From NCBI RefSeq assembly GCF_042660705.1, contig NZ_JBHSUQ010000001.1: a stretch of 64,000 nucleotides of DNA, one strand, 5' to 3'. This document shows positions 27,483 through 37,044 of the stretch, piece by piece. The notes under the pieces are model-generated. The model saw only the letters and a list, made by a program, of their open reading frames with translations. It was not told the DNA's origin and did not search any database. Position 1 is the stretch's first letter, and each line of letters starts with the position of its first letter. The stretch comes from Undibacterium_A arcticum. GTDB taxonomy: Bacteria; Pseudomonadota; Gammaproteobacteria; Burkholderiales; Burkholderiaceae_D. A program made the translations under genes and the position numbers.

Positions 27483-28783
27483 GACTTCTCTGTGGGTTCA
27501 GAGGTACGCTATCGCGCAGGTTTAGCCAAGGAGGAGCGCGATGGAAAGCAAAGATTTGTACCGCCATTTGCTCGGGTTGAGCGAGCCATGGACGGTAGAG
27601 CGAGTTGATCTGGACATGGCCAAGCAACATGTGGAGGTGTACGTTGGACACCCAAACGGGACGCGCTTTGCGTGTCCGGAATGCGGGCAAGAGTATGGGG
27701 TCTACGATCACCTGGCGACGCGGGTATGGCGACACCTGGATAGTTGCCAGTTTCTGACCTACTTGCACGCCAGTCCGCCTCGTATCTCGTGCCCGGAGCA
27801 TGGCGTGCGGCAGGCGCGCTTGCCGTGGGCGGAAGAAGGAAGCCGGTTTACGCATTTGTTTGAGGTGTTGGCGATTGATCTGCTGCAAGCAGCCAACGTC
27901 AAGCGTGCTGCGCAAATCCTGCGCATCAGCTGGGACCAGGCGTGGCACCTGATGGAGCGAGCGGTATTGCGAGGGCGTGCGGGCAAAGAATCGGCGCTGC
28001 CAAGGAAAATTGGTATTGATGAGAAGGCGATTGCGAAAGGACATCAGTACATGACGTTGGTATGCGATCTGGACGCTGCGACGGTTCAATATATTGGCGA
28101 AGGCCGTACAGAAGAAAGCCTGGCAGCCTACTTCACGGCCTTCAGCCAAGAGCAGCGCGCCAAGATTGAAGCCATCAGCCTGGACATGTGGCCCGCCTAT
28201 ATCAATGCCTGCAAAGCGCAAGTGCCGCAAGCGGAAACGAAGATGGTGTTTGATCGCTTTCACATCATGCAACATGTGGGTAACGGTGTTGACCGTGTAC
28301 GCAAGCAGGAGCACAAAGCTCTGCTGGAACAGGGCGACAACACGCTCACGCGCAGCAAATATTTGTGGTTGTACAACGCCGAAAACATGCCGGTTGCTGC
28401 GCGCGATAAATTTGACCAGATCAAGCACGGCAATCTGAAGACTGCGCGTGCTTGGGCGTTGAAGGAGTCGCTGCGGGAAATGTGGAGTTACCACAGCATG
28501 GGCTGGGCTAAACGTTTCTGGCAGCGCTGGTATTTCTGGGCGACACACAGTCGTTTGGCGCCCATGATTGAAAGGCCAAACTGATTGAAAGACACCTGCC
28601 CAATATATTGACGTATTTCAAACATCGTATAACCAACGCTGTAGCAGAAGGATTGAACTCCAAAATTGCAACCGTACAAAAACGCGCCTGCGGGTTCAGA
28701 AACCGTGACAACTTCAAGATCGCTGTCTACTTCCACTGTGGCGGACTTGACCTGTATCCGGTTTCAATGACCCACAGAAAACC
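27483..28783 (+). mobile_element. ISL3-family insertion sequence
   Basis: The ends share TCTGTGGGT in inverted orientation (left GACTTCTCTGTGGGTTCAG; right, complemented, GGGTTTTCTGTGGGTCA). I see no clear 8-bp target duplication, so the outer boundaries are approximate. Confidence 0.75.
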
Positions 28784-28790
28784 CGGATGA
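27541..28790 (+). pseudogene. ISL3-family transposase, single frameshift
   Basis: The N-terminus has the ISL3 zinc finger (FACPECGQEYGVYDH, then RISCPEHGVR) and a helix-turn-helix (AAQILRISWDQAWHLME). DDE blocks follow: IGIDEKAIAKGHQYMTLVCD, SLDMWPAYINACK, MVFDRFHIMQHVG and, after the shift, ITNAVAEGLNSKIATVQKRA with the Glu. The frame breaks near 28575, where GAAAGG should read GAAAAGG; one A restores 416 residues. Confidence 0.9.
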
Positions 28791-29048
28791 ATCTGATTTT
28801 ATGGCCGACGCAGAATTTACCTCTACGGCTCACAAGGAAGCGCCATGACTGGCGTTAGGTTGGGTTGGTTGGCGCCGCAAGAAACTCTCTCGTCGCTAGT
28901 ACCGCGCGCTTCCACTTTTCAGGTATCGCGACGGTGATTAAAGGCCTAGCCGATTGAAAGCAGCGACCGGCGTTCGCATCCTGCTGTCCGGGACCGTGCA
29001 GAAGTGACCGCGATGCGGATAACGCATCCGCAGCTGGGCTTGGCGGCG

Positions 29049-29808
29049 TCACGATGCTGCGGGGGAGTCGACGCTGAGGCGCACAGGCGATGTTTCACCA
29101 TGCACGAATTCGTGCAAAACCGTGCCGACGTGAGGGGGCAAGGGTTTTACCCAGCTCTTGTGATGCAGTGCGCGTTTGATATCGGCCTGGCCGGCGCTCC
29201 ATCGTTCTGCCAGCGCAGTGATGGAAAAGTCGATGTCCTTGCTTTGGTCTGGTCCGCGCCGCGTCGCACCATCCAGAACAATGTCCATGGGACTGTTACT
29301 CACGATCCCGCCGTCCCAATAAAATCTTCCATCGATTTCGACCGGCGGAAAACCTGGCGGCAGTGCGCCGCTGAAAGCCGGCATCGGCAATCGGAATTGC
29401 CTGACTGAGATCCATGACCTTGCGGTTGCGCGTCTTGAAAAACCCGGGTATTCCTTTGATGACCGTCTCCATCGTACGTCCGGAATTTTCAAGTCGGCGA
29501 AAAAAGGCGCCAAACATTGCGAATGAAAAGAGGAACGGAGCCGTTTGTCCGACCAGGTCCCAAAATTCGCGCAATTTGCGGACGTGATGCTGCGGCGGAT
29601 TTCCGGCGATAATGGCGCCATTGATCGCGCCGATCGACGTTCCTACCATCCAGTCGATGTGTGTATTCTGCGCTGACAGTTCTTCATAAATTCCGGCTTG
29701 ATTTGCGTCGAGAGCTCAGCCCCCATGCAGCACCAGCACGGTTTGTCGGTTGGGTCCTCTTTCGGGAAATTCAATACGCCGGCGAGCGCCGTGGCCGCTG
29801 GCAATCAT
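29049..29808 (-). pseudogene. Patatin-like phospholipase, nonsense-mutated and internally deleted
   Basis: The start MIASGHGARRRIEFPERG leads to TVLVLHGG, where the oxyanion-hole GGGALGAY has become GG-stop-ALDAN. The same frame goes on with QAGIYEELSAQNTHIDWMVG and the nucleophile elbow GTSIGAING. After KVMDLSQA about 70 residues are missing and the frame changes to SGALPPGFPPVEIDG and the catalytic-Asp motif YWDGGIVSNSP. Stop codon, substitutions and deletion together show true decay. In related bacteria this gene neighbours acetoacetate decarboxylase and 3-hydroxybutyrate dehydrogenase, as here. Confidence 0.85.
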
Positions 29809-29866
29809 ACGCGAAATGACCCTGCACCCGACAGACCGTTGGCTTACTCGTTAAAAAAGGAAAAAC

Positions 29867-30613
29867 ATGACTGAAGATGAGATCCGCCGCAATGCATTTG
29901 CAATGCCGTTTCATAACCCCGCGTTTCCTCCCGGACCATACCGGTTTGTTGACCGCGAATATCTCATCATCACCTACCGCACCGACCCGGATAAACTGCA
30001 AAAGCTGATTCCGGCGCCGCTCAAACTGGTGGAGCCGATTGTCAAATTCGAGTTCATCAACATGCCGGATTCGACCGGCTTCGGCCATTACTGCGAAGCC
30101 GGACAAGTGATTCCGGTGACCCTGGATGGCGTGGCAGGCGGATACGTCCATAGCATGTATCTGAACGATCATCCGCCGATTGCAGCCGGCCGCGAGTTAT
30201 GGGGCTTTCCGAAAAAATTGGGTGAGCCGGAGTTGCGCGTGCATAAAGACACGCTGATCGGCACCCTGGATTACAGCGACTACCGGATTGCAACCGGAAC
30301 CATGGGCTACAAGCATAAAACGCTCGATCCCGAGGCGGTCAGAAAATCGATGGGAACGCCCAGCTACCTGTTGAAAATCATTCCGCACGTCGATGGCACG
30401 CCGCGCATCTGTGAACTGGTGCAATATAGCTTGTCCGAAATCACGATCAAGGGCGCGTGGAGCGGGCCTGGCGCCTTGGAGCTCAATCCCCATGCGCTCG
30501 CGCCCATTGCGGACCTGCCGGTGTTGGAAATTTTGTCGGCGGTGCATGTGCTTGCAGACCTTACTTTACCATTGGGCACGGTCGCTCACGATTATCTTGC
30601 CACTCGAAAATAA
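29867..30613 (+). CDS. adc: Acetoacetate decarboxylase
   Basis: A complete 248-residue acetoacetate decarboxylase, which converts acetoacetate to acetone and CO2 through a Schiff base. The active-site Lys lies in GRELWGFPKKLGEPEL (about 106-121). Other family blocks are FHNPAFPPGPYRFVDREYL, VKFEFINMPDSTGFGHY and VCELVQYSLSEITIKGAW-like CELVQYSLSEITIKGAW. The upstream patatin gene and downstream hydroxybutyrate dehydrogenase are wrecked, so this is the only intact member of the locus. Confidence 0.93.
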   Translation: MTEDEIRRNAFAMPFHNPAFPPGPYRFVDREYLIITYRTDPDKLQKLIPAPLKLVEPIVKFEFINMPDSTGFGHYCEAGQVIPVTLDGVAGGYVHSMYLNDHPPIAAGRELWGFPKKLGEPELRVHKDTLIGTLDYSDYRIATGTMGYKHKTLDPEAVRKSMGTPSYLLKIIPHVDGTPRICELVQYSLSEITIKGAWSGPGALELNPHALAPIADLPVLEILSAVHVLADLTLPLGTVAHDYLATRK

Positions 30614-30639
30614 AGGAATTGCATGTTATTCAAGTAAAG

Positions 30640-30885
30640 GCACGAGATCACCGGCGCTGCCAGCGGCATTGGCAAGGAAATGGCATGCGAATATGCGCAG
30701 GAAGGCGCCAAGGTCGTGATTGCGGACTTGATGCCGCATTGCTGATGAGAATATCAATGCCGGCGTAAGCAGTGACTGCAGCCGCAATGCCTTGATCGAC
30801 CTGCTCTTCGTTGGTAACGTCCATCGCAACGCCCATTGCGGCGCCCCTGTTTCGCAATCTCGGTCGCAGTGGATCCAGATCATCA
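30640..30885 (+). pseudogene. 3-hydroxybutyrate dehydrogenase remnant with an inverted middle segment
   Basis: The plus strand encodes the dinucleotide-binding start ITGAASGIGKEMACEYAQEG, then AKVVIADL up to about 30733. From about 30741 to 30885 the minus strand encodes the next part, MGVAMDVTNEEQVDQGI followed by YAGIDILISNA. An internal piece of one short-chain dehydrogenase has thus been flipped. Both parts resemble BdhA-type proteins. The C-terminal half with the YxxxK site is absent here. Confidence 0.75.
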
Positions 30886-31098
30886 GTCCGATCGTCGAAC
30901 TCACGTTTGAAGACAGCGTCGTCGGGCGGAAACAACGCCGATGTGGTCGAGGCGCTCAAGAGCGCCGACGAAGGGGGCGGGCCAGGATGAACAATGCGTT
31001 GCGCGAATGGATCGAGACGCATCGGGGCGTGTAAATAGTTTGCGTATCTGCGGATAGAAAGTGATTCCGCGGTCCGATCAACAATAAGGAGCAACCAG

Positions 31099-31383
31099 AT
31101 GGGCCAAAGCACGATCGCCAGAGCCGCCGAAATCGCCGCCTCCGGGACGGGCAAGCGCTTCTGTTCCCACCATCAGGGCGAAGTGGCGGCGGATGCTGGG
31201 AGTTTTGTCCAGCGCAATAAGTCCAAACGCTGGATCTGCAACGCGTGCCAGGCGAAGAGCCGGCAACAGCAAGAAGCAATGCGGGCGCCTAAAAACCGGT
31301 TCAGTCAGCCTAATCCCCACAACCGAAAATCAACGAGCCGCTGCATCGGTCTGTCTTTTCGTCGCCACGTTCGAAGTAGATAA
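31099..31383 (+). CDS. Hypothetical small Cys/His protein
   Basis: The frame starts MGQSTIARAAEIAASGTGKR with AAGGAG 7 bp upstream. A zinc-ribbon-like set FCSHHQGEV and RWICNACQAKS follows (C-x2-H spacing, then C-x2-C). The C-terminal part beyond residue 65 is basic and may be out of frame or replaced. No function is known; binding of a metal is only an inference from the Cys/His pattern. Confidence 0.5.
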   Translation: MGQSTIARAAEIAASGTGKRFCSHHQGEVAADAGSFVQRNKSKRWICNACQAKSRQQQEAMRAPKNRFSQPNPHNRKSTSRCIGLSFRRHVRSR

Positions 31384-31446
31384 CTTCTAAAGAAAAGAAA
31401 AATAGATTAAACGACGGAGTGGAATGGAAATAATAGGGCGGCCGTG

Positions 31447-31620
31447 ATACTGAATATCACCTCGGTTCACGAGGTGATCGCATGGTCAGGCTATAGCGCC
31501 TGCACGGCGAGCAAGGCCGCGCTGTCGATGCTCACCAAGACCCTAGCCCAGGAAGTGGCCCCGCATGGCGTGCGTGTGCTGGCAAAAGGTCTGGGCGCCA
31601 TCAAAACCGCGATCCTCGTT
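31447..31620 (+). pseudogene. Short-chain dehydrogenase/reductase fragment
   Basis: About 58 codons read ILNITSVHEVIAWSGYSACT, ASKAALSMLTKTLAQEVAPH and GVRVLAKGLGAIKTAI, covering the SDR catalytic Ser and the YxxxK motif. The N-terminal nucleotide-binding half and the C-terminus are missing, and unrelated sequence follows. The type resembles glucose/ribitol dehydrogenases rather than the neighbouring hydroxybutyrate dehydrogenase. Confidence 0.7.
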
Positions 31621-31731
31621 TTTACGGGTACATTCAGCAAGCACATTTTAGATTTGAAATTGTCCTGGAAAGAGCGCGCGCACAGACAAATGACGGGCAG
31701 AATGTTGTCACCGCTGGGCGGGTGTCGATAG

Positions 31732-32006
31732 TCGGAGATGCGAAGCCCATGGGTACGTCGCCGGAGTTGATTACGCGGCATCTTCAATCCTTCGGATGCC
31801 AAGTAATATCTTGCGCTCGGCAACTTTGCGTTCTATCGGCTTGTACCGGAACGAGCCCGTTATGTCGCAGGAGTCGGTCTGATGGGGCGGCTTGAAAAAA
31901 GGGCTATTCCGGACGTCAATCGTCGGACTAACGGCATATCACAACCTCATCCCGCCCGGTGAAAAAGCCGACAAGGAAGCGCGCCAGGATGCTAATTTCA
32001 TACGTT
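31732..32006. other. Stretch without a supportable gene
   Basis: Around 31720-31840 the plus strand has a short run (SIVGDAKPMGT, ELITRHLQSFGCQVISC) that faintly resembles a response-regulator receiver start. It is too short and degenerate to call. Confidence 0.3.
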
Positions 32007-32900
32007 TCAGGATAATTGTTGAATCCCTGCCAAGACCCAACCACCTTGTCCAGACATCGGTTTGGACAGGTTCCAGACTTCGGTGAATGGTTCAGCCGGT
32101 GCATTGTCGGCCTCCTTGATCATGCCGGAGAACTTCACGCTGGCCAGATAATCGCTGCCCAGGGTTTCGACACCCAACAATTCGGCGTTCAAAGTCACCG
32201 CATCGGTATTGTTCGGCGATGCGCCACGCTCCTGGATTTGCATCTTCAGCTCGGCAAACATTTCCGGCGTCGTGAATTCACGGATATCGTTGATGTCCGC
32301 CTTATCCCATGCCGCTTGCAGGCGGATAAAGTAGATCTTTGCATTACGCAGGAAAGCCGGCACATCGAAATCGGCTGGCACGCCAAATGGCGGGACGTTG
32401 CTCGCGGCAGCGACCGGTACCGACTGCAGCGGTTGCGCACCGGTCGTGTCGATGCGGGAACCGATTTCCGGAGTGGAAACAGAAGGATACCCCGCTGCAT
32501 AGGCAGAGGCATTATTGCCATCGCTCTTGCGGCGGAACATGCGGATGATGAACATCACCGCAATCGCCAATAGCGCGATCATCAGGATGCTACCGAATGC
32601 GCCACCAAGGCCAAAATGCGACATCAGTGTGCCCAGCCCGAGTCCAAGCAAGGCGCCGCCCAAAATGCCGCGCCATGGACTGGCCGGTTTTGGCGGCGGC
32701 GTTTGCGGTGCCGCAGCGGTAGGCGCAGCAGGTTTTGCCGGGCTCGCGCCCTGGCTCGGTGCCTGAGCCGGAGGACGGCTCAGGCCTTGCGATTGCTTGC
32801 CGAACGAACCGCCGCCGCCCAGACGTTTGGCGTCGGCCTCGGATACGGTGATCGACAATACACTGGCCATCACCAGCAATGCGATAAAGAATTTTTTCAT
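32007..32900 (-). CDS. Tim44-like domain protein, membrane-associated
   Basis: A complete 297-residue protein. It has a signal-like start MKKFFIALLVMASVLSITVS, a Pro/Ala-rich linker (about 45-75), two closely spaced hydrophobic stretches (ILGGALLGLGLGTLMSHFG, SILMIALLAIAVMFII) and a C-terminal Tim44-like domain (FLRNAKIYFIRLQAAWDKAD, FTTPEMFAELK, GWVLAGIQQL). Bacterial members have no established function, though the domain suggests membrane-linked binding. It stands alone and is intact. Confidence 0.9.
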   Translation of the reverse strand: MKKFFIALLVMASVLSITVSEADAKRLGGGGSFGKQSQGLSRPPAQAPSQGASPAKPAAPTAAAPQTPPPKPASPWRGILGGALLGLGLGTLMSHFGLGGAFGSILMIALLAIAVMFIIRMFRRKSDGNNASAYAAGYPSVSTPEIGSRIDTTGAQPLQSVPVAAASNVPPFGVPADFDVPAFLRNAKIYFIRLQAAWDKADINDIREFTTPEMFAELKMQIQERGASPNNTDAVTLNAELLGVETLGSDYLASVKFSGMIKEADNAPAEPFTEVWNLSKPMSGQGGWVLAGIQQLS

Positions 32901-33139
32901 GCGGAACTCCTAGAGTTTGATTCCGGTATGGGAGGGGCAGTCGTAGTTCCGGTGCAATTTGGTGCGCTTCCCCAGTGCCAATATCACTTGAGCCACCTAC
33001 CCAGTTAATTTAGAGTACAACGGCAGGATTCAACATGCAGAACAGAAAGCAGGAAATTATCGGCACAGCCGTCATCATAGCTCCAGAAGACGTAACGAAG
33101 GGCGACTGGAGATGCGACTTCCGGCGCGGCGCGTCCGAA

Positions 33140-33375
33140 TCCGGTGGTCGTGGCCCTCGCGCAACGACGCAAGTTCTGTGCGGCTGAGAAGCATCGCATT
33201 CTCAACCTGGCCGACGATTGCACCGACCCCGGCGATATCGGAGCGCTGTTGCGGCGCGAAGGAATTTACTCTTCGCATTTGGCCAGTTGGCGCAAGCACC
33301 ACAAAACGTCTGAACTGGCCATGGCGGCCGAGCAAAAGCGCGGCCCTAAAACCAAGCTTGCCACTGCAATGAAGC
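33140..33375 (+). pseudogene. IS3-type OrfA-like transposase fragment
   Basis: The frame encodes RRKFCAAEKHRILNLADDCT, GDIGALLRREGIYSSHLASW and EQKRGPKTKLATA, the helix-turn-helix and linker of IS3-group OrfA proteins. It stops making sense at about 33375, where it joins the truncated cation-efflux gene on the other strand. No OrfB follows. Confidence 0.65.
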
Positions 33376-33537
33376 CAAAAGCAAACTCGACCACGACAAA
33401 AGCCGCGTTCAAGGCGATGGCGATGGCACGACCATGATTATTCGGATCACCGTGGTGGTGACCGCTGCCACCCGCGAGTGCCCACCGTGATCGTGGCCAT
33501 GATTGTGAGAATCGTTGTGTCCGTGGTGATGTGCCAT
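33376..33537 (-). pseudogene. Cation diffusion facilitator (CzcD-like), N-terminal stub
   Basis: The start MAHHHGHNDSHNHGHDHGGH is the His-rich N-terminus typical of zinc/cadmium CDF exporters. After a frameshift come GSGHHHGDPNNHGRAIA and the first membrane helix IALNAAFVVVEFAFGFIA; then the gene is cut by the IS3-like fragment. Its ATG overlaps the arsR stop (TGATG), so it was the second gene of a metal-resistance operon. Confidence 0.78.
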
Positions 33538-33844
33538 CAGTCTGCTTCCGTGTGAGGGTCGGCGATGTGTTCCAGCATGTCTGCCAGCACGCCCGAGATA
33601 TGTTGATCGGCGGCGGCATAGAACACCTGCTTACCGTGGCGGTCGGCCTTGACGATGCGCGCCGCACGCAGCAACCGCATGGCTGACCAGTGAATTGCTC
33701 AAGTCGAGCTTGTTGGCGATGTCGCTGACCGCAATGGGTGGGTCAAGGCACGCCAACACAATCCGTAGGCGCGTCGGGGTCGCCCAGCAAACGGAACAGA
33801 TCGGCTAGTTCAGCAACAGAGCTATCGGCATTGGATGAAGTCAT
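33537..33844 (-). pseudogene. ArsR/SmtB-family metal-sensing repressor, two frameshifts
   Basis: Reading from ATG 33844: MTSSNADSSVAELADLFRLL, then (one C too many in a C4 run) RLRIVLACLDPPIAVSDIAN, KLDLSNSLVSHA, and after a second small indel RLLRAARIVKADRHGKQVFY and AAADQHISGVLADMLEHIAD. These are the winged-helix recognition segment and the C-terminal helix of ArsR/SmtB proteins. An SmtB-type operator lies just upstream and a CDF exporter stub follows, so Zn or Cd sensing is likely. Confidence 0.83.
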
Positions 33845-33854
33845 TGCTAACGTA

Positions 33855-33868
33855 TGAATAGGTGTTCA
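33855..33868 (-). promoter_or_regulatory. SmtB/ArsR-type operator
   Basis: On the minus strand the sequence is TGAACACCTATTCA, matching the family operator pattern TGAACA-NN-TATTCA, 10 bp before the arsR start. This placement would give autorepression relieved by metal. Confidence 0.65.
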
Positions 33869-34121
33869 CATGTCAATCTGTTGGCTGGGTGTTGGCACGG
33901 TCCATGCGTCACATCTGGTACGATACTATTCGTCGCCGAGCACTTCCGGTCGGCATGCCGCTACTATTGGTTGGGTTGGGTTGTGCCGCAACTCGGGCAG
34001 TATGCCTCTGGTCGGGAAATTGAGCCGAAATCCGTCCATGGCGCTGCGCACAGTACTGCGAGCATCACCTATTTGGCGAGAGCGCTATGTGGCGTGCTCA
34101 GTTGCCGATTGAGGATTATTC

Positions 34122-34610
34122 GTGAGGGCTTATCACATGATTCAAGTCCATACCGCCGCCCGATCGCGCCTTCAAAAAAGCATGGATTGTGGGCGAACAC
34201 GGGGGTTTACCTTGATCGAGATCATGGTGGTCGTCGTGATCATGGGGATTTTGGCTGCATTAATCGTTCCCAAGTTAATGGGCCGTACCGATGATGCGCG
34301 AATTATAGCCGCCAGGCAGGATATCGCGACCATTATGCAAGGGCTCAAACTATACAAGCTCGATAATCAGCGGTATCCGACGACCGAGCAGGGGTTGCAA
34401 GCGCTGATGTCCAAACCAACGACAGGGCCTAACGCCAATGGCTGGAAAACGGGTGGCTATTTGGACAAATTGCCGAAAGACCCATGGGGGAACCCATATC
34501 AATATCTGTCGCCAGGTATCCATGGCGAAGTCGATGTGTTTTCTTTTGGTGCCGATGGACAGCCAGGCGGCACGGGGAACAACGCCGATATCGGTTCATG
34601 GGAGCTGTAA
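34122..34610 (+). CDS. gspG: Type II secretion major pseudopilin GspG-like protein, orphan
   Basis: A type IV pilin-like leader ends in RG before FTLIEIMVVVVIMGIL, with the conserved Glu5. The globular part has the GspG signature RYPTTEQGLQAL, YLDKLPKDPWGNPYQYLSPG and DVFSFGADGQPGG. The frame opens with GTG at 34122 (leader of 28 residues); an ATG at 34182 would give the more usual 8-residue leader MDCGRTRG. No other secretion genes are near, so it is an orphan pseudopilin. Confidence 0.88.
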   Translation: MRAYHMIQVHTAARSRLQKSMDCGRTRGFTLIEIMVVVVIMGILAALIVPKLMGRTDDARIIAARQDIATIMQGLKLYKLDNQRYPTTEQGLQALMSKPTTGPNANGWKTGGYLDKLPKDPWGNPYQYLSPGIHGEVDVFSFGADGQPGGTGNNADIGSWEL

Positions 34611-35170
34611 TTCGGTATTTCCCTTGTGGCGCAAATTTTCCTGCCATACCGCTCATGTTGCGCAGTGCTCAAATGGATCTGTGTGAGTGTCTTTCACTAT
34701 GTCGGTATGCTGCCGTTCCTGCAAATTCCGTAGATCGAGGTCTTACGCGACACGTTGCTGCCAACGTGCTTGCCATTCGATTGCGTGGATCGCGAGGAAA
34801 TTCGAGGGCCGGTGCATTGGGATATCCGGCTGATGGAGAGTTTCATGCTGATCATCGGTCCCCGCTTCCGTTTCTGCCAATCGGCCATGGTTCGCCCTGG
34901 TGAAACAACCTCTTCAAGCAAGATCGCCTCTGCGTCGCGTCAGTCCGGCAAGTGATTGGACATATACCGGCACCTCTTCACCTTATAGACAGGTTGCGTA
35001 ATTCATTAGTATCCTGTCAAGTATGTGTAAATATCGACGCATTGCAGCGGATGAATGTTGAGTTGGGTCTCACGCATTTCCGGCATCGATGTGGCCCGAC
35101 GCCTACGCAGCCCTATCGAGGCAGGTTTTCAGGGCATCATTTTTCAAACCAATCAGCGCGAGAGATAAAC
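34611..35170. other. Long stretch without recognisable gene
   Basis: Between gspG and the DUF2252 gene only short, unrelated open frames occur. The DUF2252 frame remains open back to 34952, but that extension looks unlike the family and lacks a ribosome-binding site. Confidence 0.5.
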
Positions 35171-36340
35171 ATGGTGGATGTGGTGCGTAGAATCCAAAGT
35201 TTCAATGCGGGCCGTGATCCCGAGCGATTACGGATGAAATACCGCAATATCCGCAGCAATCCTTTCGTCTTCCTGCGCGGGACGTGCCATCTTTTCTATG
35301 ACCTGCTACCTCAAGACGGCCTGTTCCGGTCTGCACCGTTGACCTGGATCTGCGGTGACTTGCATCTAGAGAACTTTGGCAGCTACAAGGGTGACAATCG
35401 TCTTGTCTACTTCGACGTGAATGATTTTGACGAAGCCGCGCTGGCGCCAGCGAGTTGGGACATAGTACGCTTTCTCACCAGCGTACTGGTCGGGGCTGAC
35501 GGCATGTCGGCCAGTCGCATTGAGGCGCAGACCCTGGGTCAAAGCTTTCTCGATGCCTACGCTTCCGCACTTGTGCTAGGCAAGACGCGTTGGGTGGAGC
35601 GCGATACCGCCCAAGGCATCGTTGGAGAATTGCTGGAGGGTCTGCGTGATCGCCCGCGTTCCAAATTTCTCGACGGACGCACCCAACGCAAAGGCAGGCA
35701 GCGCGTCCTGCGCGTGGACGGCAAGAAGGCCCTGCCGGTGTCCGACAAACAGCGCGCCGGAATCACTGCCTTCATGGAAAAATATGCCGAGGAGCAGCCG
35801 AATCCGGACTTTTATAAACCGCTCGATGTGGCGCGCCGGATTGCCGGCACCGGTAGCCTCGGTGTGGATCGTTATGTCATTCTTATCCAGGGCAAGGGTT
35901 CGCCGGACGGCAATTACCTGCTCGATCTCAAAGAAGCGCTACCGTCATCGCTAATGCCGCACCTGAAGGTGCTACAGCCCAAGTGGAAAACCGAGGCGCA
36001 CCGGGTGGTGGAGTTACAGCGACGCTCCCAGGCGGTTTCCATGGCGTTCCTGCAACCGGTAGTGGTTGGCAAAACCAGTTATGTATTGCGTGGCCTGCAA
36101 CCCGCCGAGGACCGGATCACTTTTGATCGGCTCCATCACACCATGCCCGAACTGCAGCATGTTATGTCCACCATGGGCAGTATCGTTGCTTGGGACCAGC
36201 TGCGTAGCGCCGGTCGTCAAGGATCGGCGATTGCGGACGAACTGATTGCCTTTGGCCAGAGTCGCAAATGGGAAACAATTGTTAAGCCTGTCGCAGGACT
36301 GCGCCGCTCAGGTACACAAGGACTGGCAGATATACAGTGA
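35171..36340 (+). CDS. DUF2252 family protein (kinase-like fold)
   Basis: A 389-residue protein beginning MVDVVRRIQSFNAGRDPERL. It contains FVFLRGTCHLFYDLL, the phosphotransferase-like catalytic stretch TWICGDLHLENFGSYKG (Asp and Asn) and the metal-binding-like VYFDVNDFDEAAL. DUF2252 proteins are distantly related to aminoglycoside/choline kinases; no substrate is known. The start is set by AGAGA upstream and by the family's usual N-terminus. It is intact. Confidence 0.88.
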   Translation: MVDVVRRIQSFNAGRDPERLRMKYRNIRSNPFVFLRGTCHLFYDLLPQDGLFRSAPLTWICGDLHLENFGSYKGDNRLVYFDVNDFDEAALAPASWDIVRFLTSVLVGADGMSASRIEAQTLGQSFLDAYASALVLGKTRWVERDTAQGIVGELLEGLRDRPRSKFLDGRTQRKGRQRVLRVDGKKALPVSDKQRAGITAFMEKYAEEQPNPDFYKPLDVARRIAGTGSLGVDRYVILIQGKGSPDGNYLLDLKEALPSSLMPHLKVLQPKWKTEAHRVVELQRRSQAVSMAFLQPVVVGKTSYVLRGLQPAEDRITFDRLHHTMPELQHVMSTMGSIVAWDQLRSAGRQGSAIADELIAFGQSRKWETIVKPVAGLRRSGTQGLADIQ

Positions 36341-36605
36341 CGCTTACGATGACGGAGTGTTCAAAGTGTGACGCTTTAACATCATTGTTAATTGATCTCC
36401 GTGGCCCGGTACCCGGCCAAAAGGGCAGGGCAGACCTACGGCGATGAATACGGACACCAAGATTTTTTCACTCTTTGGCAGGGTTGCGGTCTGTTCAGTT
36501 GGTCAATGAGTAACAATTTGTAATGCCCGTCATCAACTTTGCGTGGCAGTACGTTTTTGTTGCAATGGCAGACGCCAGAAACCGCCAACGACGAGGGAGA
36601 GACTC

Positions 36606-36943
36606 ATGACCAAATTTACAAAGGCTGTCGCAGTGACTGTCATTACGATGATTTTTGGCAGCGTAGCTATAAGCGCGTTCGCTGCCGATACACACTGGCA
36701 AAAGAAACACCCACGGCGCGAGCAGGTCAACAATCGCCTTCAAAATCAGAACCGGCGCATTCACAATGAAGTAAAGGAAGGGGATCTGACACGCGGTCAA
36801 GCGCAGGCATTGCATAAGAAGGATCGTCAGATTCGCCAGGAAGAGCGCGCCATGGCGTCACAAAACGGCGGCCATATCACCAAGCAAGAACAAAAACACT
36901 GAATCAACAGGAAAATGCGGTCAGCAAACAAATTGGCAAATAA
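36606..36943 (+). pseudogene. Small basic periplasmic protein, frameshift near C-terminus
   Basis: MTKFTKAVAVTVITMIFGSV and then ISAFAA form a signal peptide; the mature part is Gln/Arg/Lys-rich (RREQVNNRLQNQNRRIHNEV, LTRGQAQALHKKDRQIRQEE). The frame ends early at an A5 run (36889-36893). With six A it continues TLNQQENAVSKQIGK to a stop at 36943, giving 112 residues. Helical, charged periplasmic proteins of this kind are of unknown function. Confidence 0.72.
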
Positions 36944-37044
36944 TTCTTGTCTACAATGATTGAGACAGCGCATGTGTAAGACAGGGGAAACCATAGCTGG
37001 TGTTCTCCCATGCTCAATTGAATAACAATCAACAGGGATCAACA

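Noticed and set aside
27172..28548. A 458-codon minus-strand frame opposite the ISL3 transposase
   Set aside because: The plus strand carries the conserved transposase and DUF4337; the antisense frame matches no family.
33854..34294. A plus-strand gene overlapping the gspG start
   Set aside because: No ribosome-binding site or family resemblance, and it overlaps the clear pilin-like gene and the arsR operator.
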